From Hymenobacter sp. GOD-10R (GTDB lineage: Bacteria; Bacteroidota; Bacteroidia; Cytophagales; Hymenobacteraceae): DNA of 64,000 bases. The notes under the pieces were generated by a model. The model made no database searches and was not told the origin of the DNA. It saw only the letters and a list, made by a program, of their open reading frames with translations. Position 1 is the stretch's first letter, and every line of letters starts with the position of its first letter. The DNA is taken from the NCBI RefSeq assembly GCF_035609205.1, contig NZ_CP141186.1, forward strand, positions 1 through 64,000, written 5' to 3'. Made by a program: the position numbers and the translations under genes. Positions 8,448 to 16,970 of this stretch are shown one piece after another.

Positions 8448-8896
8448 TAAATAACTGTTGGCGAGCGAGATAAGAGTATTTATAATCGATGCTAGAATGC
8501 ATGCGCCGGTAGTGATAGTAATCAAAGTAGTCGGCTGCGTTGGCAAATATGGGCCATTCACGTATTTACAGTTCTAAAGAGCGACAAGAGGCTTTCAGCT
8601 TGGTCATTGTTGCAGCATTCGCCGCGTTGTCTCTGCGAGCGTAGGGCTTAGTGACAGTGCAGCAGGGAGTAGTGAGCACTGCCGTAGCACTGGCTGCCTT
8701 GGTCCGAGAATGCAAGAGTACGCCAGCCGTTGGCCATTGGCTCAGCAAGGCGCTCTGTATGGCCGCCGTAATCAGCGGTTCAGTCATGGTGGTCATACAT
8801 GCCAACCCGTGTTGTGTTTACTAGCTGGATCCTGGAACGCACCTAGATAGGCCCACGCGGCACTAGCCAATAGCAAGTATCGACATAGAAGTCGAC
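8448..8896 (-). pseudogene. IS3-family OrfB (rve integrase) remnant
   Basis: Reading the minus strand across several frames gives VDFYVDTCYW, TTMTEPLITAAIQSALL, SDQGSQCYGSAHYSLL, RGECCNNDQAES and ADYFDYYHYRRMHSSIDY. These are successive conserved blocks of an IS3 transposase catalytic domain. In-frame stops and frame changes separate them, so it is dead. 8351-8447 has no recognised feature. Confidence 0.75.
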
Positions 8897-8937
8897 TTTT
8901 CATTGCCTGCTGTGCGCATTGTGCGCCTATTGGCTCA

Positions 8938-9165
8938 ACTCGCTACCAACACGGACGACCAGCCAAACTGCGCTGCGACAATGGTCCGGAACTGATTAGC
9001 AGTTCTTTGAGCGAGTGGTACGAAGAACAGAGCATTGTTCTGCAATACATTTAGCTCGGCAAGCCGCCCCAAAATGCCTACGTCGAACGTTCCAACAGCT
9101 CGATTCACTGCGAGGTGCTCGATGCTCACCTGTTCGCTGGTTTGCAGCGAGTACGCCTACACTAT
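8938..9165 (+). pseudogene. Second IS3-family OrfB C-terminal fragment
   Basis: Plus-strand frame HGRPAKLRCDNGPELISS, then QYI-stop-LGKP, then QNAYVERSNSS and EVLDAHLFAGLQRVR, matching the C-terminal half of an IS407/IS3-like integrase. The TAG at 9052-9054 replaces the usual glutamine of the QPGKP motif. It is oriented opposite to the adjacent IS3 remnant and derives from a different IS3 subgroup. Confidence 0.75.
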
Positions 9166-9199
9166 TGACTATACTTTCGGTGTGTCACCCGAGGTTGAT

Positions 9200-9246
9200 C
9201 ATGTAAAATACATGCGAACTTTGTTGCTGATTCAGCAACAAAGTTC
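9200..9246. promoter_or_regulatory. Two adjacent palindromes upstream of ardC-like gene
   Basis: CATGTAAAATACATG (9200-9214) is directly followed by a 31-bp palindrome with 15-bp perfect arms (9216-9230 and 9232-9246; core GCTGATTCAGC). They lie 55-100 bp upstream of the ArdC-like start. They could be an operator or, as hairpins in single strands, a promoter active during transfer; both are inference. Confidence 0.5.
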
Positions 9247-9299
9247 TATCTTCAGAATACAGAAAGCGCAATACAGCGTTTCTCTAGAGATCTAGTTTT

Positions 9300-10193
9300 A
9301 TGAAAGGTATTCGCAACACCTCAACTAACGCCAGCACTGTATCAATTGATGCTTACCAAATCATTACTGACCGCATTTTAGCTAAAATGGAAGGCGGCGA
9401 AATGCCATGGCAGAAACCATGGCACAGTTTAGGTGCGCCTCGTAACTACGCAACAGGCCACACTTACACAGGTATCAATACCTTTCTGCTGCACTTCCTA
9501 AACAATGGATTGCCGTTATTTCTGACGTTTTGCCAAGCTCAACAGCTGGGTGGACATGTTCGACAAGGGGCAAAAGGTTTTCCTATCATTTACTACAACG
9601 TCGTTGAGAAGGAAACGGCAGAAGGCGAAACTGAGAGAATACCTTTCGTGAAGTACTCGACAGTATTCAATATAGCCGACGTAGAAGGACTTGAGGTTAT
9701 TATTCCTGAAGGGAGTGCCGTCAAGCAAGAGCCAATTACAAGGGCGGAAGCTATTGTGATGAGTTGGAACGACCGTCCCCGGATCATGCATATGGACCAG
9801 CAAGCCTATTATGTACCCGCTATGGATTACGTGAATATGCCCTCATTTAGCAGCTTCCGAAATGCTGAGCAGTATTATCAAACGTTGTTTCACGAGCTAA
9901 CACACGCTACTGGGCACTGTAATCGCCTAAATCGTCCGGATCTAGCGGAGAATATGGTCGTGAAGGGGGCTGAAGGATACGCCCGTGAGGAGTTAACTGC
10001 TGAAATGGGAGCAGCTTTCCTATGTGGCGCTGCTGGGATCAGCCCAGAAGCTACCGACGGCAACACAGCCGCCTACTTGCAGTTCTGGTTAGGCCGGCTA
10101 AAAGCTGATAAGACGCTGTTAATCAAAGCCGCTAGCCATGCTCAAAAAGCGGTTAATTTAGTCCTAGGATTGAATAGTTCGATACCAGTTTGA
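9300..10193 (+). CDS. ardC: ArdC-like antirestriction protein (ssDNA-binding domain plus zincin)
   Basis: 297 aa. The N-terminal ArdC domain (DAYQIITDRILAKMEGGEMPW, YTGINTFLL, QGAKGFPIIYY) binds single-stranded DNA in studied homologues. The C-terminal metalloprotease-like domain carries HELTHATGH (zincin HExxH-type, about residues 199-207) and EELTAEMGAAF as the third zinc ligand region. Such proteins protect incoming plasmid DNA from host restriction. Full length and intact, lying between the origin and the transfer operon. Confidence 0.88.
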   Translation: MKGIRNTSTNASTVSIDAYQIITDRILAKMEGGEMPWQKPWHSLGAPRNYATGHTYTGINTFLLHFLNNGLPLFLTFCQAQQLGGHVRQGAKGFPIIYYNVVEKETAEGETERIPFVKYSTVFNIADVEGLEVIIPEGSAVKQEPITRAEAIVMSWNDRPRIMHMDQQAYYVPAMDYVNMPSFSSFRNAEQYYQTLFHELTHATGHCNRLNRPDLAENMVVKGAEGYAREELTAEMGAAFLCGAAGISPEATDGNTAAYLQFWLGRLKADKTLLIKAASHAQKAVNLVLGLNSSIPV

Positions 10194-10285
10194 AAAATAG
10201 CTGTAAGCCCAAACTTATGAGTAGCTCAAAGTTGGGGCCTTACTTGTATCATAATAGTGGTGCTGGTTTTCTACTTTCACCACCT

Positions 10286-10597
10286 ATGAACGACACTTTT
10301 CCAAAGACCTTTAGTGAATTGCTCAGAGAAGGTAACCAATTTACGGATCGTGACTTTATGAAGGTGCTAGCTATGGGGCACCCGAAATTAAAGAGCCGTG
10401 AGGCTGATCCATCCTTGTTCACAGTAGGTGAACTAATGTTACTCGCTAAGCTCATTAATACTCCTATCAAACAGGTTATGACAGTAGTATTAGACCAGAT
10501 AGCGCGTGATACAGATGCCGAACAGAAACGAGAACAGGCAGTAGAGCAGGCTGTTGGTCGTAAGTATTACCCACGAAAGCTGAAGTCTAGTGGTTAA
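10286..10597 (+). CDS. Small hypothetical plasmid protein
   Basis: About 103 aa from ATG 10286 (MNDTFPKTFSELLREGNQF); earlier in-frame starts at 10190 (TTG, overlapping the end of ardC) and 10217 are possible. It is predicted helical (FTVGELMLLAKLINTPIKQVM) with a charged tail EQKREQAVEQAVGRKY. It may be a small DNA-binding protein co-transcribed with ardC; family not recognised. A hairpin terminator follows. Confidence 0.6.
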   Translation: MNDTFPKTFSELLREGNQFTDRDFMKVLAMGHPKLKSREADPSLFTVGELMLLAKLINTPIKQVMTVVLDQIARDTDAEQKREQAVEQAVGRKYYPRKLKSSG

Positions 10598-10758
10598 TAG
10601 TTGCTTACATTCTGTTTTGAGTCAACTTGGTACTTCGTTGCTTAAGCAGAACTATAAAAAGTGAAATTATTGCTTCCGCACGTATAGTATAAAAGCAATG
10701 ATGTATTTTGTGCTAAATAACTGATGGTGTTAGTTTTGCGAGTAACTTTAAAAGTTTA

Positions 10759-10796
10759 AAAAAGTCTATCCTACTTTATTGCGAAATAGACTTTTT
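10759..10796 (+). terminator. Rho-independent terminator
   Basis: Perfect 11-bp stem AAAAAGTCTAT (10759-10769) / ATAGACTTTTT (10786-10796), A-rich on one side and T-rich on the other, so it can act in both directions. It probably ends the ardC transcript. From 10815 to 11248 I see no convincing gene. Confidence 0.65.
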
Positions 10797-11248
10797 AGTG
10801 CTTTTTGTACTGGGTGTTTTGGTTTCGTCTATATCATTTCTCATTTAGCACTCTTTAGATCCTCTCTACAGAAAGAATGATGAAATCTCAAGAATAGCAC
10901 CACCATGACACCAAACATCAGGAAGAAAAGCTGCATTTTAAGGTGATATTCGAACGGACTCGGCAAGTAAAAACGATCAAATTTCGCACACATCTTATGC
11001 AGCGCGCGCGCACTCTCGAATGAGATGAATAACATTCAAAAAATCGCACTTACTACAGAGGCAAAGTGTAAGCTTAATTAAAATGGTCGACAAAGTGACC
11101 GAAACAGAAAGAACAGGAGCTCCGCATACCTTGGTGCAGCGGGCTAAAAATCTCACTACTTCTAGTAGAAACTAGGGGCAACCGCCTCAGTGAGTTTTCC
11201 TGAAGCAAGTGGGAGACTTGATGCTTAACTTCTTCCACACACTCACCT

Positions 11249-11440
11249 ATGGAAGCAGACGAGCTACACTTTTTAGAGGATAGCCTAGCGAATTCGAAGA
11301 TGCTTTACTGCGAGACCTGCCACGAGGACACGCTGCACACGCATGAGGAAATATTACAACAGAAGGAGACAGTAGCGGAGTTCAAGATGCGGTGCACAGA
11401 CTGCATGAGTTGCCGCACCTGGATTGACGTGAATGAGTAA
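11249..11440 (+). CDS. Small zinc-ribbon-like protein
   Basis: 63 aa with paired cysteine motifs YCETCHEDTLHTHEE and MRCTDCMSC, consistent with a small zinc ribbon. Such proteins may bind nucleic acid, or act as adaptors. It stands alone on the plus strand, ending just before a pair of leftward small membrane proteins. Confidence 0.6.
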   Translation: MEADELHFLEDSLANSKMLYCETCHEDTLHTHEEILQQKETVAEFKMRCTDCMSCRTWIDVNE

Positions 11441-11446
11441 GCGACT

Positions 11447-11569
11447 CTACTTGCGGCCTCCGATATGAAAACCAAAAACTTCCTTCAGTACCCAGCACCC
11501 AAAGTAGCCTAATACGAATGACGATATCATAATTTGTAGGAAAAGAACAAGGTCGAAGGTAGAAAACAT
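11447..11569 (-). CDS. Small single-pass membrane protein
   Basis: 40 aa from ATG 11569: MFSTFDLVLFLQIMISSF followed by VLGYFGCWVLKEVFG and a basic end, essentially one membrane helix. It lies downstream of another tiny membrane ORF on the same strand. Short length limits certainty. Confidence 0.4.
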   Translation of the reverse strand: MFSTFDLVLFLQIMISSFVLGYFGCWVLKEVFGFHIGGRK

Positions 11570-11591
11570 AGCTATGCTTGTGGCTGGAAGC

Positions 11592-11762
11592 CTAGTTATA
11601 ATCTTCGTGCTCGTTGTAGGATTGGCCTTTGGGCAGTGCTTTGCCAAAGAAGCTGAAGAGCGTAAGCACAATCCCGATGTTTACTACATCACGTCCCCAG
11701 CTGGGGCCATAGGGGCTGTAAAGAAAAATGGCCGTGGTCAGGATAAACAGGAACGTTCTCAT
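11592..11762 (-). CDS. Small membrane protein
   Basis: 56 aa from ATG 11762 (MRTFLFILTTAIFLY), with a second hydrophobic stretch VVNIGIVLTLFSFFG and a polar tail. It sits beyond the terminator of the tra operon, so it needs its own promoter. An overlapping plus-strand frame at 11574-11783 is less convincing. Confidence 0.4.
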   Translation of the reverse strand: MRTFLFILTTAIFLYSPYGPSWGRDVVNIGIVLTLFSFFGKALPKGQSYNEHEDYN

Positions 11763-11830
11763 CGTAGCAGTCAAAGAGAATAAGTCACTGTTAAACATAC
11801 GGATTCTATAGGATATAGTAGACCCAAAGC

Positions 11831-11863
11831 AAAAAGGAGCACCCCAGATGGATGCTCCTTTTT
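11831..11863. terminator. Bidirectional terminator closing the tra operon
   Basis: Perfect 11-bp stem AAAAAGGAGCA (11831-11841) / TGCTCCTTTTT (11853-11863), loop of 11 nt, 17 bp beyond the traN stop. It produces a T run in either direction. Confidence 0.85.
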
Positions 11864-11880
11864 GTCGACTTAAGCTATTC

Positions 11881-12777
11881 CTAGCGAGCCGCTACGGTCG
11901 CTGGCGGTGTGCTGAGCACCCGGGCCTTGAGAATATCCTGATTCGTAATGTTCAGTGATAAGTGACGCCCTCCACCTTTCTCGAACATCTCGACCACCAG
12001 CACCTTATCATCTGGGATGGTAAACTTTGGATAGACGTACACCCGCCCCATGGACGCATTGCCCGTAATAGCGCCACGCCCACTGTTGTACACATACCGC
12101 GGTGTTACTTCCGATTCTTGCACGGCCGTGCGCTTTACCGTTTTCTTGTCACGGACATAGAACTTCACGAAGTCGATATCATAGCCGATGTTCGACTTAT
12201 TGAACATGTACATCTGAAAGTAAAACAGATCATCGGCCGTATAGAGGCCGTGTAGACCTAGGGTAATATCATCCTTGGCCACGTCATGCCGGCGTACGGT
12301 GCGCTTCTTGGTGGCCACGTCAGCGGACGTAGATTCAATATTGTTTTTCGCTTGGACCGCTTTACTTGCCTGCACGACAGAAGGAGCACCGTTGCCATTG
12401 TTGCCACCGGCAAAGTTCACGTTGATGATTTTCGGGTCGCGCTCGTAGTCCACCAGGAAGGAATACAGTTTGCCGTCAGCCGTGAGCACCGTCATGTTAG
12501 TCTGAGCAAAGCTGGCAGCATTCGCCTTTACCTTCACGATGTTTTCAGCTCCTTGCGCCTTGTCGGCAATGATGTTGCCGCTACCTAGGTCTACGTAGGT
12601 CACAGGGCCCGGAAAAATCAAGTGCGTCGTTTTCTGAAAGCCCACGCCCAAGTGATAGCTGGCAATCAGGTTTTGGGAGTCAATAGTGAGGAATGGCAGC
12701 GGCTTTTGTTGGGCCACTGACGAGAAAGAAAGACCTAGGCTAGCTAGGGAGGCGAGTACGAACTGGCGAGTTTTCAT
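11881..12777 (-). CDS. traN: Conjugative transfer protein TraN (VirB9-like)
   Basis: 298 aa with a signal peptide (MKTRQFVLASLASLGLSFSSVAQ). The Bacteroidota TraN pattern is present: TIDSQNLIASYHLGVGFQKTTHLIFP, YVDLGSGNIIADKA, and a C-terminal beta domain with GLHGLYTADDLFYFQMYMFNKS. The protein is the periplasmic/outer-membrane partner of TraM in the secretion channel. It is the last gene of the leftward operon; its ATG overlaps the traM stop as TAATG. Confidence 0.92.
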   Translation of the reverse strand: MKTRQFVLASLASLGLSFSSVAQQKPLPFLTIDSQNLIASYHLGVGFQKTTHLIFPGPVTYVDLGSGNIIADKAQGAENIVKVKANAASFAQTNMTVLTADGKLYSFLVDYERDPKIINVNFAGGNNGNGAPSVVQASKAVQAKNNIESTSADVATKKRTVRRHDVAKDDITLGLHGLYTADDLFYFQMYMFNKSNIGYDIDFVKFYVRDKKTVKRTAVQESEVTPRYVYNSGRGAITGNASMGRVYVYPKFTIPDDKVLVVEMFEKGGGRHLSLNITNQDILKARVLSTPPATVAAR

Positions 12778-13997
12778 TACTGGAGCAAGAGTTTGTAGTT
12801 GGCTTTCAGATTGATTTTGACCAGTTTGATCTTGTTGCCGGCGATAGCCTTCCCGGTCTGAATGGCAATGCCTGCGGCTTGGGCCCCAAGGCTCGGTGAC
12901 ATGGTAAGCAGGTCGGCGCTGCTGGCGCCGTTAGCCATGCTTTGTTTAGCGGCATCCCGATCTACCGAGCCGGGAATGTTCAACCCCTCCCCTCCATCCA
13001 AATCATAAGCGGATAGGCTGACGGGCACAATGCTGTTATCGTACTGAATCGAATTGATGGTAATGGTGAGCCGTTGCCCGCTCAGGCCACATACCCCATA
13101 GACGAAGGTGTTAGCGGGAATCACGCGCCCCTCGAGCTGCACATCGGCCAGCAGGCGAAGCTTTACGGTTTGGCCCTGCACCACGACCTGATCAGAGTGC
13201 ACCACTGCCGGTACCGCGTTCACGGCGGCCGTAGAGTGAGAGGTCCCCCCTAAGCCATGAAAGCTATTGCCCTTTCCTGAGGCGGAGGAGTTCGCTTGTA
13301 GGCGATTTACCACCGAGACGGGTTCGGCCGCCACCACCGAGGGCGCTGGCTTGTTGGATTTAGGAGAGGCTGCGGCAACAGGCGCCGCGGGCGTGGCTGC
13401 TGGGGCTGGCTTATCCAAGTCTTGCAGTCGCTTCTCATACTGCTGACGCAGCTGGTCTAGCTCCCGTAAGCTCTGATCCATTTGCTCATCCTTCGCTGAG
13501 CTACTACCATAGCTGCTGCTCGTGGCCACGCTGCCGGAAGAGTAAGCAGCAGGCTCCGGAGCGTAGAGCTGCTGCTGCGTGCGCTGCATCCGGCTTTGCA
13601 TGGCTGCTACATTCGGATCCGTCTTCGGGTCGTACGCCTGCGAGGGTTGGCCAGGCTGCACGGCATAGTTTAAGCCTGTAGTGGGCTGACTCGTGATCGC
13701 AGCAGCGGCAGTATCCAGCGGAGCCGGAGGCGTAGTGAACGCTAAGCCGTTGTGGTGCGTGCTGTCCTGAGGAGCTGCGTAGGCATCGAGCTTACTGCCA
13801 AAGAGCACCGTTTTGCCGGCAGAAGGAAGCGACGTGTTGAGGCCACTCATGCCAGCCCCCGCTTCGGCGGTGGGCACGCCTTTACCACCACCACCTAAGA
13901 CAAAGAGAATAGTCAAGAAAATGACGGAAGGAAGGGGAATGAACAGCAGGAGCCGCCGCTTCTTAATGAACTCCTGGGTGAGTTTTGGAGCGCTCAT
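12777..13997 (-). CDS. traM: Conjugative transfer protein TraM (VirB10-like)
   Basis: 406 aa. A short cytoplasmic tail, one membrane anchor (LLLFIPLPSVIFLTILFVLGG), a proline/alanine/serine-rich middle with a coiled coil (LRELDQLRQQYEKRLQDL), and a C-terminal VirB10-like barrel domain (VKLRLLADVQLEGRVIPANTFVYGV). It would span the periplasm and link inner- and outer-membrane parts of the channel. Confidence 0.92.
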   Translation of the reverse strand: MSAPKLTQEFIKKRRLLLFIPLPSVIFLTILFVLGGGGKGVPTAEAGAGMSGLNTSLPSAGKTVLFGSKLDAYAAPQDSTHHNGLAFTTPPAPLDTAAAAITSQPTTGLNYAVQPGQPSQAYDPKTDPNVAAMQSRMQRTQQQLYAPEPAAYSSGSVATSSSYGSSSAKDEQMDQSLRELDQLRQQYEKRLQDLDKPAPAATPAAPVAAASPKSNKPAPSVVAAEPVSVVNRLQANSSASGKGNSFHGLGGTSHSTAAVNAVPAVVHSDQVVVQGQTVKLRLLADVQLEGRVIPANTFVYGVCGLSGQRLTITINSIQYDNSIVPVSLSAYDLDGGEGLNIPGSVDRDAAKQSMANGASSADLLTMSPSLGAQAAGIAIQTGKAIAGNKIKLVKINLKANYKLLLQ

Positions 13998-14018
13998 AGT
14001 CGTAGAAATAAGAGGGAG

Positions 14019-14639
14019 TTAGCGACGGGTCTCTGTTTGTAGATCGTTGTTTTGCACCACGCGCCACCGCTCCATCAAGAAGCCGTGGGGGTTGTTGGTC
14101 GAGCGCGACACATCGCGCAGGTAGCATTCCGAAATCAAGTTGCGGGTAGTGACCGTGGACGTCCGGATGATGTGTTGCTGGGCGTAGCACTTGGCGTAGT
14201 AACCACTGCCACTAGGCTGCACGGTGACGCTGTCCACGCGAATATCCTGACTGACGTTCTTCTGAATCAGCTCGTTGATGTAGCCGCTTTCTTTCAGGTA
14301 CTCGTACTGCTGCTGCGCACTGGCATCAGCCAGGTACATCGCTTGACTCATGTTGTACTGAATCGCCTTATCGTCTGGATCCAGCGTGAAAAACAGCTCG
14401 TGAAAGCGCTTCACGTGATCTTGCACCTCCACCGGTCGATTCTCCTTTACACTGTGGGCGCTAGCCGTCATCAACTGCCCATTATTCAGTAGGTAGATAT
14501 TGTCCAGCGCAATCATGGTGCTCTTGTGGCCGGAGTAGATGGCATAGACCGTGATCAGCAGGCAGAACAGCGCCAGGGTGAAAAACATGGTTCTGCTTTG
14601 CTGATGAGCAGAGTCGATATTTTTGAGGGTACGGAACAT
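14019..14639 (-). CDS. traK: Conjugative transfer protein TraK (VirB8-like)
   Basis: 206 aa with an N-terminal membrane anchor (SRTMFFTLALFCLLITVYAIYS) and a periplasmic domain including RPVEVQDHVKRFHELFF, YNMSQAMYLAD and the end RWRVVQNNDL. This matches TraK of CTnDOT-type systems, a VirB8-like assembly factor. It sits between traJ and traM with short gaps, as in the canonical operon. Confidence 0.92.
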   Translation of the reverse strand: MFRTLKNIDSAHQQSRTMFFTLALFCLLITVYAIYSGHKSTMIALDNIYLLNNGQLMTASAHSVKENRPVEVQDHVKRFHELFFTLDPDDKAIQYNMSQAMYLADASAQQQYEYLKESGYINELIQKNVSQDIRVDSVTVQPSGSGYYAKCYAQQHIIRTSTVTTRNLISECYLRDVSRSTNNPHGFLMERWRVVQNNDLQTETRR

Positions 14640-14661
14640 CGCAGTAATTTCTTAGGGTGGA

Positions 14662-15747
14662 TTAAGAAGCGGTATTCTTGTAGCCTTTTTGATTGCCCAC
14701 GCTACCAGGTACCTTATTGTTTTTGATGTCGGAGAGCATTTGTCCAGCCATATTTAAGCCCCGGCCTACTGTTTGCCCCGCCACGGCCCCGGCCGCGCCG
14801 CCGGCGATTCCACCGGCTGTGTTGCCCGCATTGTTCATGAACTTGGTGATGTTGGTCAGGCCGCTAGCTGCTACAATCCAACCGGATACTGAAGGCACGG
14901 TGAAGTAGCCCGCAATGGCAATCACCAGGAAGATCATGTAGCCGTAGTCGGCTTTCTCCAGATCGGCCCCGGCCTGGATCTGTTGAATATCGAGGTTGAG
15001 CATCATCACCTGAATCTTGGCAATGATGGCCCCGAAGATGTTGGCCACCGGCAGCCACAGGAAGATGTTGACGTAGCGTGAAAACCAGTTTGTCAGCGTG
15101 CTCTCAAAGCCCGGCCAGATCGCAAACCCAAAGCTGATCGGGCCAATGATGGAGAGAATGATCAGAAAGAAGGTGCGAACCGTGCTGATAACCAGGGCGG
15201 CCGAATCATGACACAGCTCCAGGACATTACGCATCCACTCCCGGAAATTCTTTTGCACTTGGTACGCCGCGCGATTAAAATACAGGGCCGCTTGTCCGCC
15301 GAAATCCAACGCATCTTTAGTTTCTAGCTCCTTCTCAAATGCCTCATCCGATTCGTAGGGCGCGTTCTCGGGCCGCTTGGCTAGCAACGCTTTCTTACGT
15401 TCCTGCAACTGAATGATGTTCTGGTTTTGTACCCGCACAATGGAGGATGTAGCGGAAGAAATAGCACCCAGCCCCGTATTCAAGGCCCCGAGCATGTAAG
15501 GAAAAAGCGCAATGGCGATGCCGATCCCGAAGGGACGCATCAGTGGCCACCAGTCAAGCGGCTCGGTAGTGGCCAGGCTGCGCCAAACCTTGCTACCGAT
15601 GAACACCATAGCACCTACGCCCCCTAGGGCGCGGCCCACGTTAACGAGGTCGGCGCACAAGGGCAGCATTTCGTTGTAGAGGTTGTCGAGCAGTTGTTGC
15701 AGCGACTCGACCGGAATCGATACCTGAAGCAGGAAGGAGAGAAGCAT
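14662..15747 (-). CDS. traJ: Conjugative transfer protein TraJ (VirB6-like)
   Basis: 361 aa polytopic inner-membrane protein. Several hydrophobic helices are visible (GIGIAIALFPYMLGAL, TVRTFFLIILSIIGPISFGFAIW, MIFLVIAIAGYFTVPSVSGWIV). A glycine/alanine-rich C-terminus (NAGNTAGGIAGGAAGAVAG) is typical of TraJ. It forms the inner-membrane channel platform. Confidence 0.92.
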   Translation of the reverse strand: MLLSFLLQVSIPVESLQQLLDNLYNEMLPLCADLVNVGRALGGVGAMVFIGSKVWRSLATTEPLDWWPLMRPFGIGIAIALFPYMLGALNTGLGAISSATSSIVRVQNQNIIQLQERKKALLAKRPENAPYESDEAFEKELETKDALDFGGQAALYFNRAAYQVQKNFREWMRNVLELCHDSAALVISTVRTFFLIILSIIGPISFGFAIWPGFESTLTNWFSRYVNIFLWLPVANIFGAIIAKIQVMMLNLDIQQIQAGADLEKADYGYMIFLVIAIAGYFTVPSVSGWIVAASGLTNITKFMNNAGNTAGGIAGGAAGAVAGQTVGRGLNMAGQMLSDIKNNKVPGSVGNQKGYKNTAS

Positions 15748-15752
15748 AGTCG

Positions 15753-16403
15753 TTAGTTGGATAGCCCGTAGAGCTGTTTGAGAAGTTGATTATCCGTTGC
15801 TGCTTTGGTCTGCTGGGCCGCAATGGCCTGGTTGCGCCGGGTGAAGTAGGAGACGAGCTCGTATTGGTGCACCACCTTGTCGGAGAGCTTGTCGATGAAC
15901 TTCAGCCGCTGGGCGTCCGTCATCTTGGCTGCGTTGGGGGTAATGATTGTGGTCAAGTCATCGAGCAGCCCGACGTTTTCCGAGAGCAGCACCGTGTAGC
16001 CCTTGATCATCCCCTGGATCTGGACGGGCGTCAGGTAGGGGTTGCTCCGCAGCTGGGTCATGTTCTGCGCGTAGAGGGCTAGCGTGCGGTCCTGATAAGT
16101 CCAGATCGTTTTCACGCGCTGATAATCCTTCACCACCGAGTTGATCTTGAGCAGACTCGAGTACCACTCTTCGTGCATGGCGGCCGTCTGATCCGTGAGC
16201 TTCTTGATGACGGCCTGGGTGTTGGTGCCCTTCTTGACAATGGTATTACCCAAAGCACGAAGGGTAGTCAGAAAGCCTTGATGGGTCGCCTGCTTGGTCG
16301 CCTGTTTTTCAGCGATTGGCATTGTGACGACGAACTGGGCGCGGGCAGCGTGCGACAGGAGCCCCAGGGCCACCATTGCGAGTAAGGTTTTGAGCTGTTT
16401 CAT
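15753..16403 (-). CDS. VirB5-like periplasmic transfer protein, paralogue 1
   Basis: 216 aa with a signal peptide (MKQLKTLLAMVALGLLSHAARAQ) and an otherwise helical protein. The C-terminal block MTDAQRLKFIDKLSDKVVHQ, then YELVSYFTRRN, recurs in the proteins at 16971-17624 and, more weakly, 17664-18221. It occupies the position of TraI in CTnDOT-like operons, where a VirB5-like (minor pilin or adhesin) role is assumed. Confidence 0.8.
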   Translation of the reverse strand: MKQLKTLLAMVALGLLSHAARAQFVVTMPIAEKQATKQATHQGFLTTLRALGNTIVKKGTNTQAVIKKLTDQTAAMHEEWYSSLLKINSVVKDYQRVKTIWTYQDRTLALYAQNMTQLRSNPYLTPVQIQGMIKGYTVLLSENVGLLDDLTTIITPNAAKMTDAQRLKFIDKLSDKVVHQYELVSYFTRRNQAIAAQQTKAATDNQLLKQLYGLSN

Positions 16404-16414
16404 AACCTAGGTTT

Positions 16415-16969
16415 CTAGTAGGTGGACACGGTAGCGCCGCAGGTATTAATGGGTAGCTGCCCCTTGGCCATGAGCTGCCCGATCGGAGTAAGCACCGTAA
16501 TGTGTAGCCGGCTGAAAGCGCCCTCTAGGTAGTAGCCGTCCAGGATGTAGCAGGCCAGGCGGGCTAATTGCTCCAGCGTGAGACCATCGAGCAGCAACAG
16601 AAACTCATTGCCAGTACCGGAGAGGTCACGCCCCTTGCCCCGGCTGCCTTGTGAGGCTAAGCGGATCTCGGAACCAATAGTGGCTAACTGTTCCCTGAGT
16701 ACTGCTTCTGGCTCAAAATCTTCCACGTGGTTCAGGGCGTAACCTAGGCGGTAGCATAGGCGGCGCCACGCGCTGATCAGTTCATCGGCCGATTGGTAGC
16801 CGGTGCTCAGGGCAATTTCCTGCTGAATGCCTTGTACTTGCGAGTTAGCTAGTTGCCAATGATAGCGGGCAGCGTTTAGCTCGCTTGCTAACTGGTGATT
16901 GCGCTTTCTCAACCAGGCGCAGTACCCCAGTAGCAGAGGGGCAACTGCGAAAAGGAAGTAGCTTATCAT
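16415..16969 (-). CDS. Membrane-anchored transfer-operon protein of unknown function
   Basis: 184 aa. One N-terminal membrane helix (MISYFLFAVAPLLLGYCAWL) is followed by a coiled-coil segment (ASELNAARYHWQLANSQVQG), then a soluble domain. Not recognised. It is wedged between two VirB5-like paralogues with 1-11 bp gaps, so it is part of the transfer operon and probably an accessory channel component. Confidence 0.7.
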   Translation of the reverse strand: MISYFLFAVAPLLLGYCAWLRKRNHQLASELNAARYHWQLANSQVQGIQQEIALSTGYQSADELISAWRRLCYRLGYALNHVEDFEPEAVLREQLATIGSEIRLASQGSRGKGRDLSGTGNEFLLLLDGLTLEQLARLACYILDGYYLEGAFSRLHITVLTPIGQLMAKGQLPINTCGATVSTY

Positions 16970-16970
16970 C

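Noticed and set aside
10841..11035. 64-codon minus-strand frame with a hydrophobic segment
   Set aside because: AT-rich intergenic DNA; no start-site support and no recognised pattern.
11574..11783. Plus-strand frame with a hydrophobic N-terminus
   Set aside because: Overlaps two minus-strand small membrane ORFs that I find slightly more likely; only one strand is probably coding.
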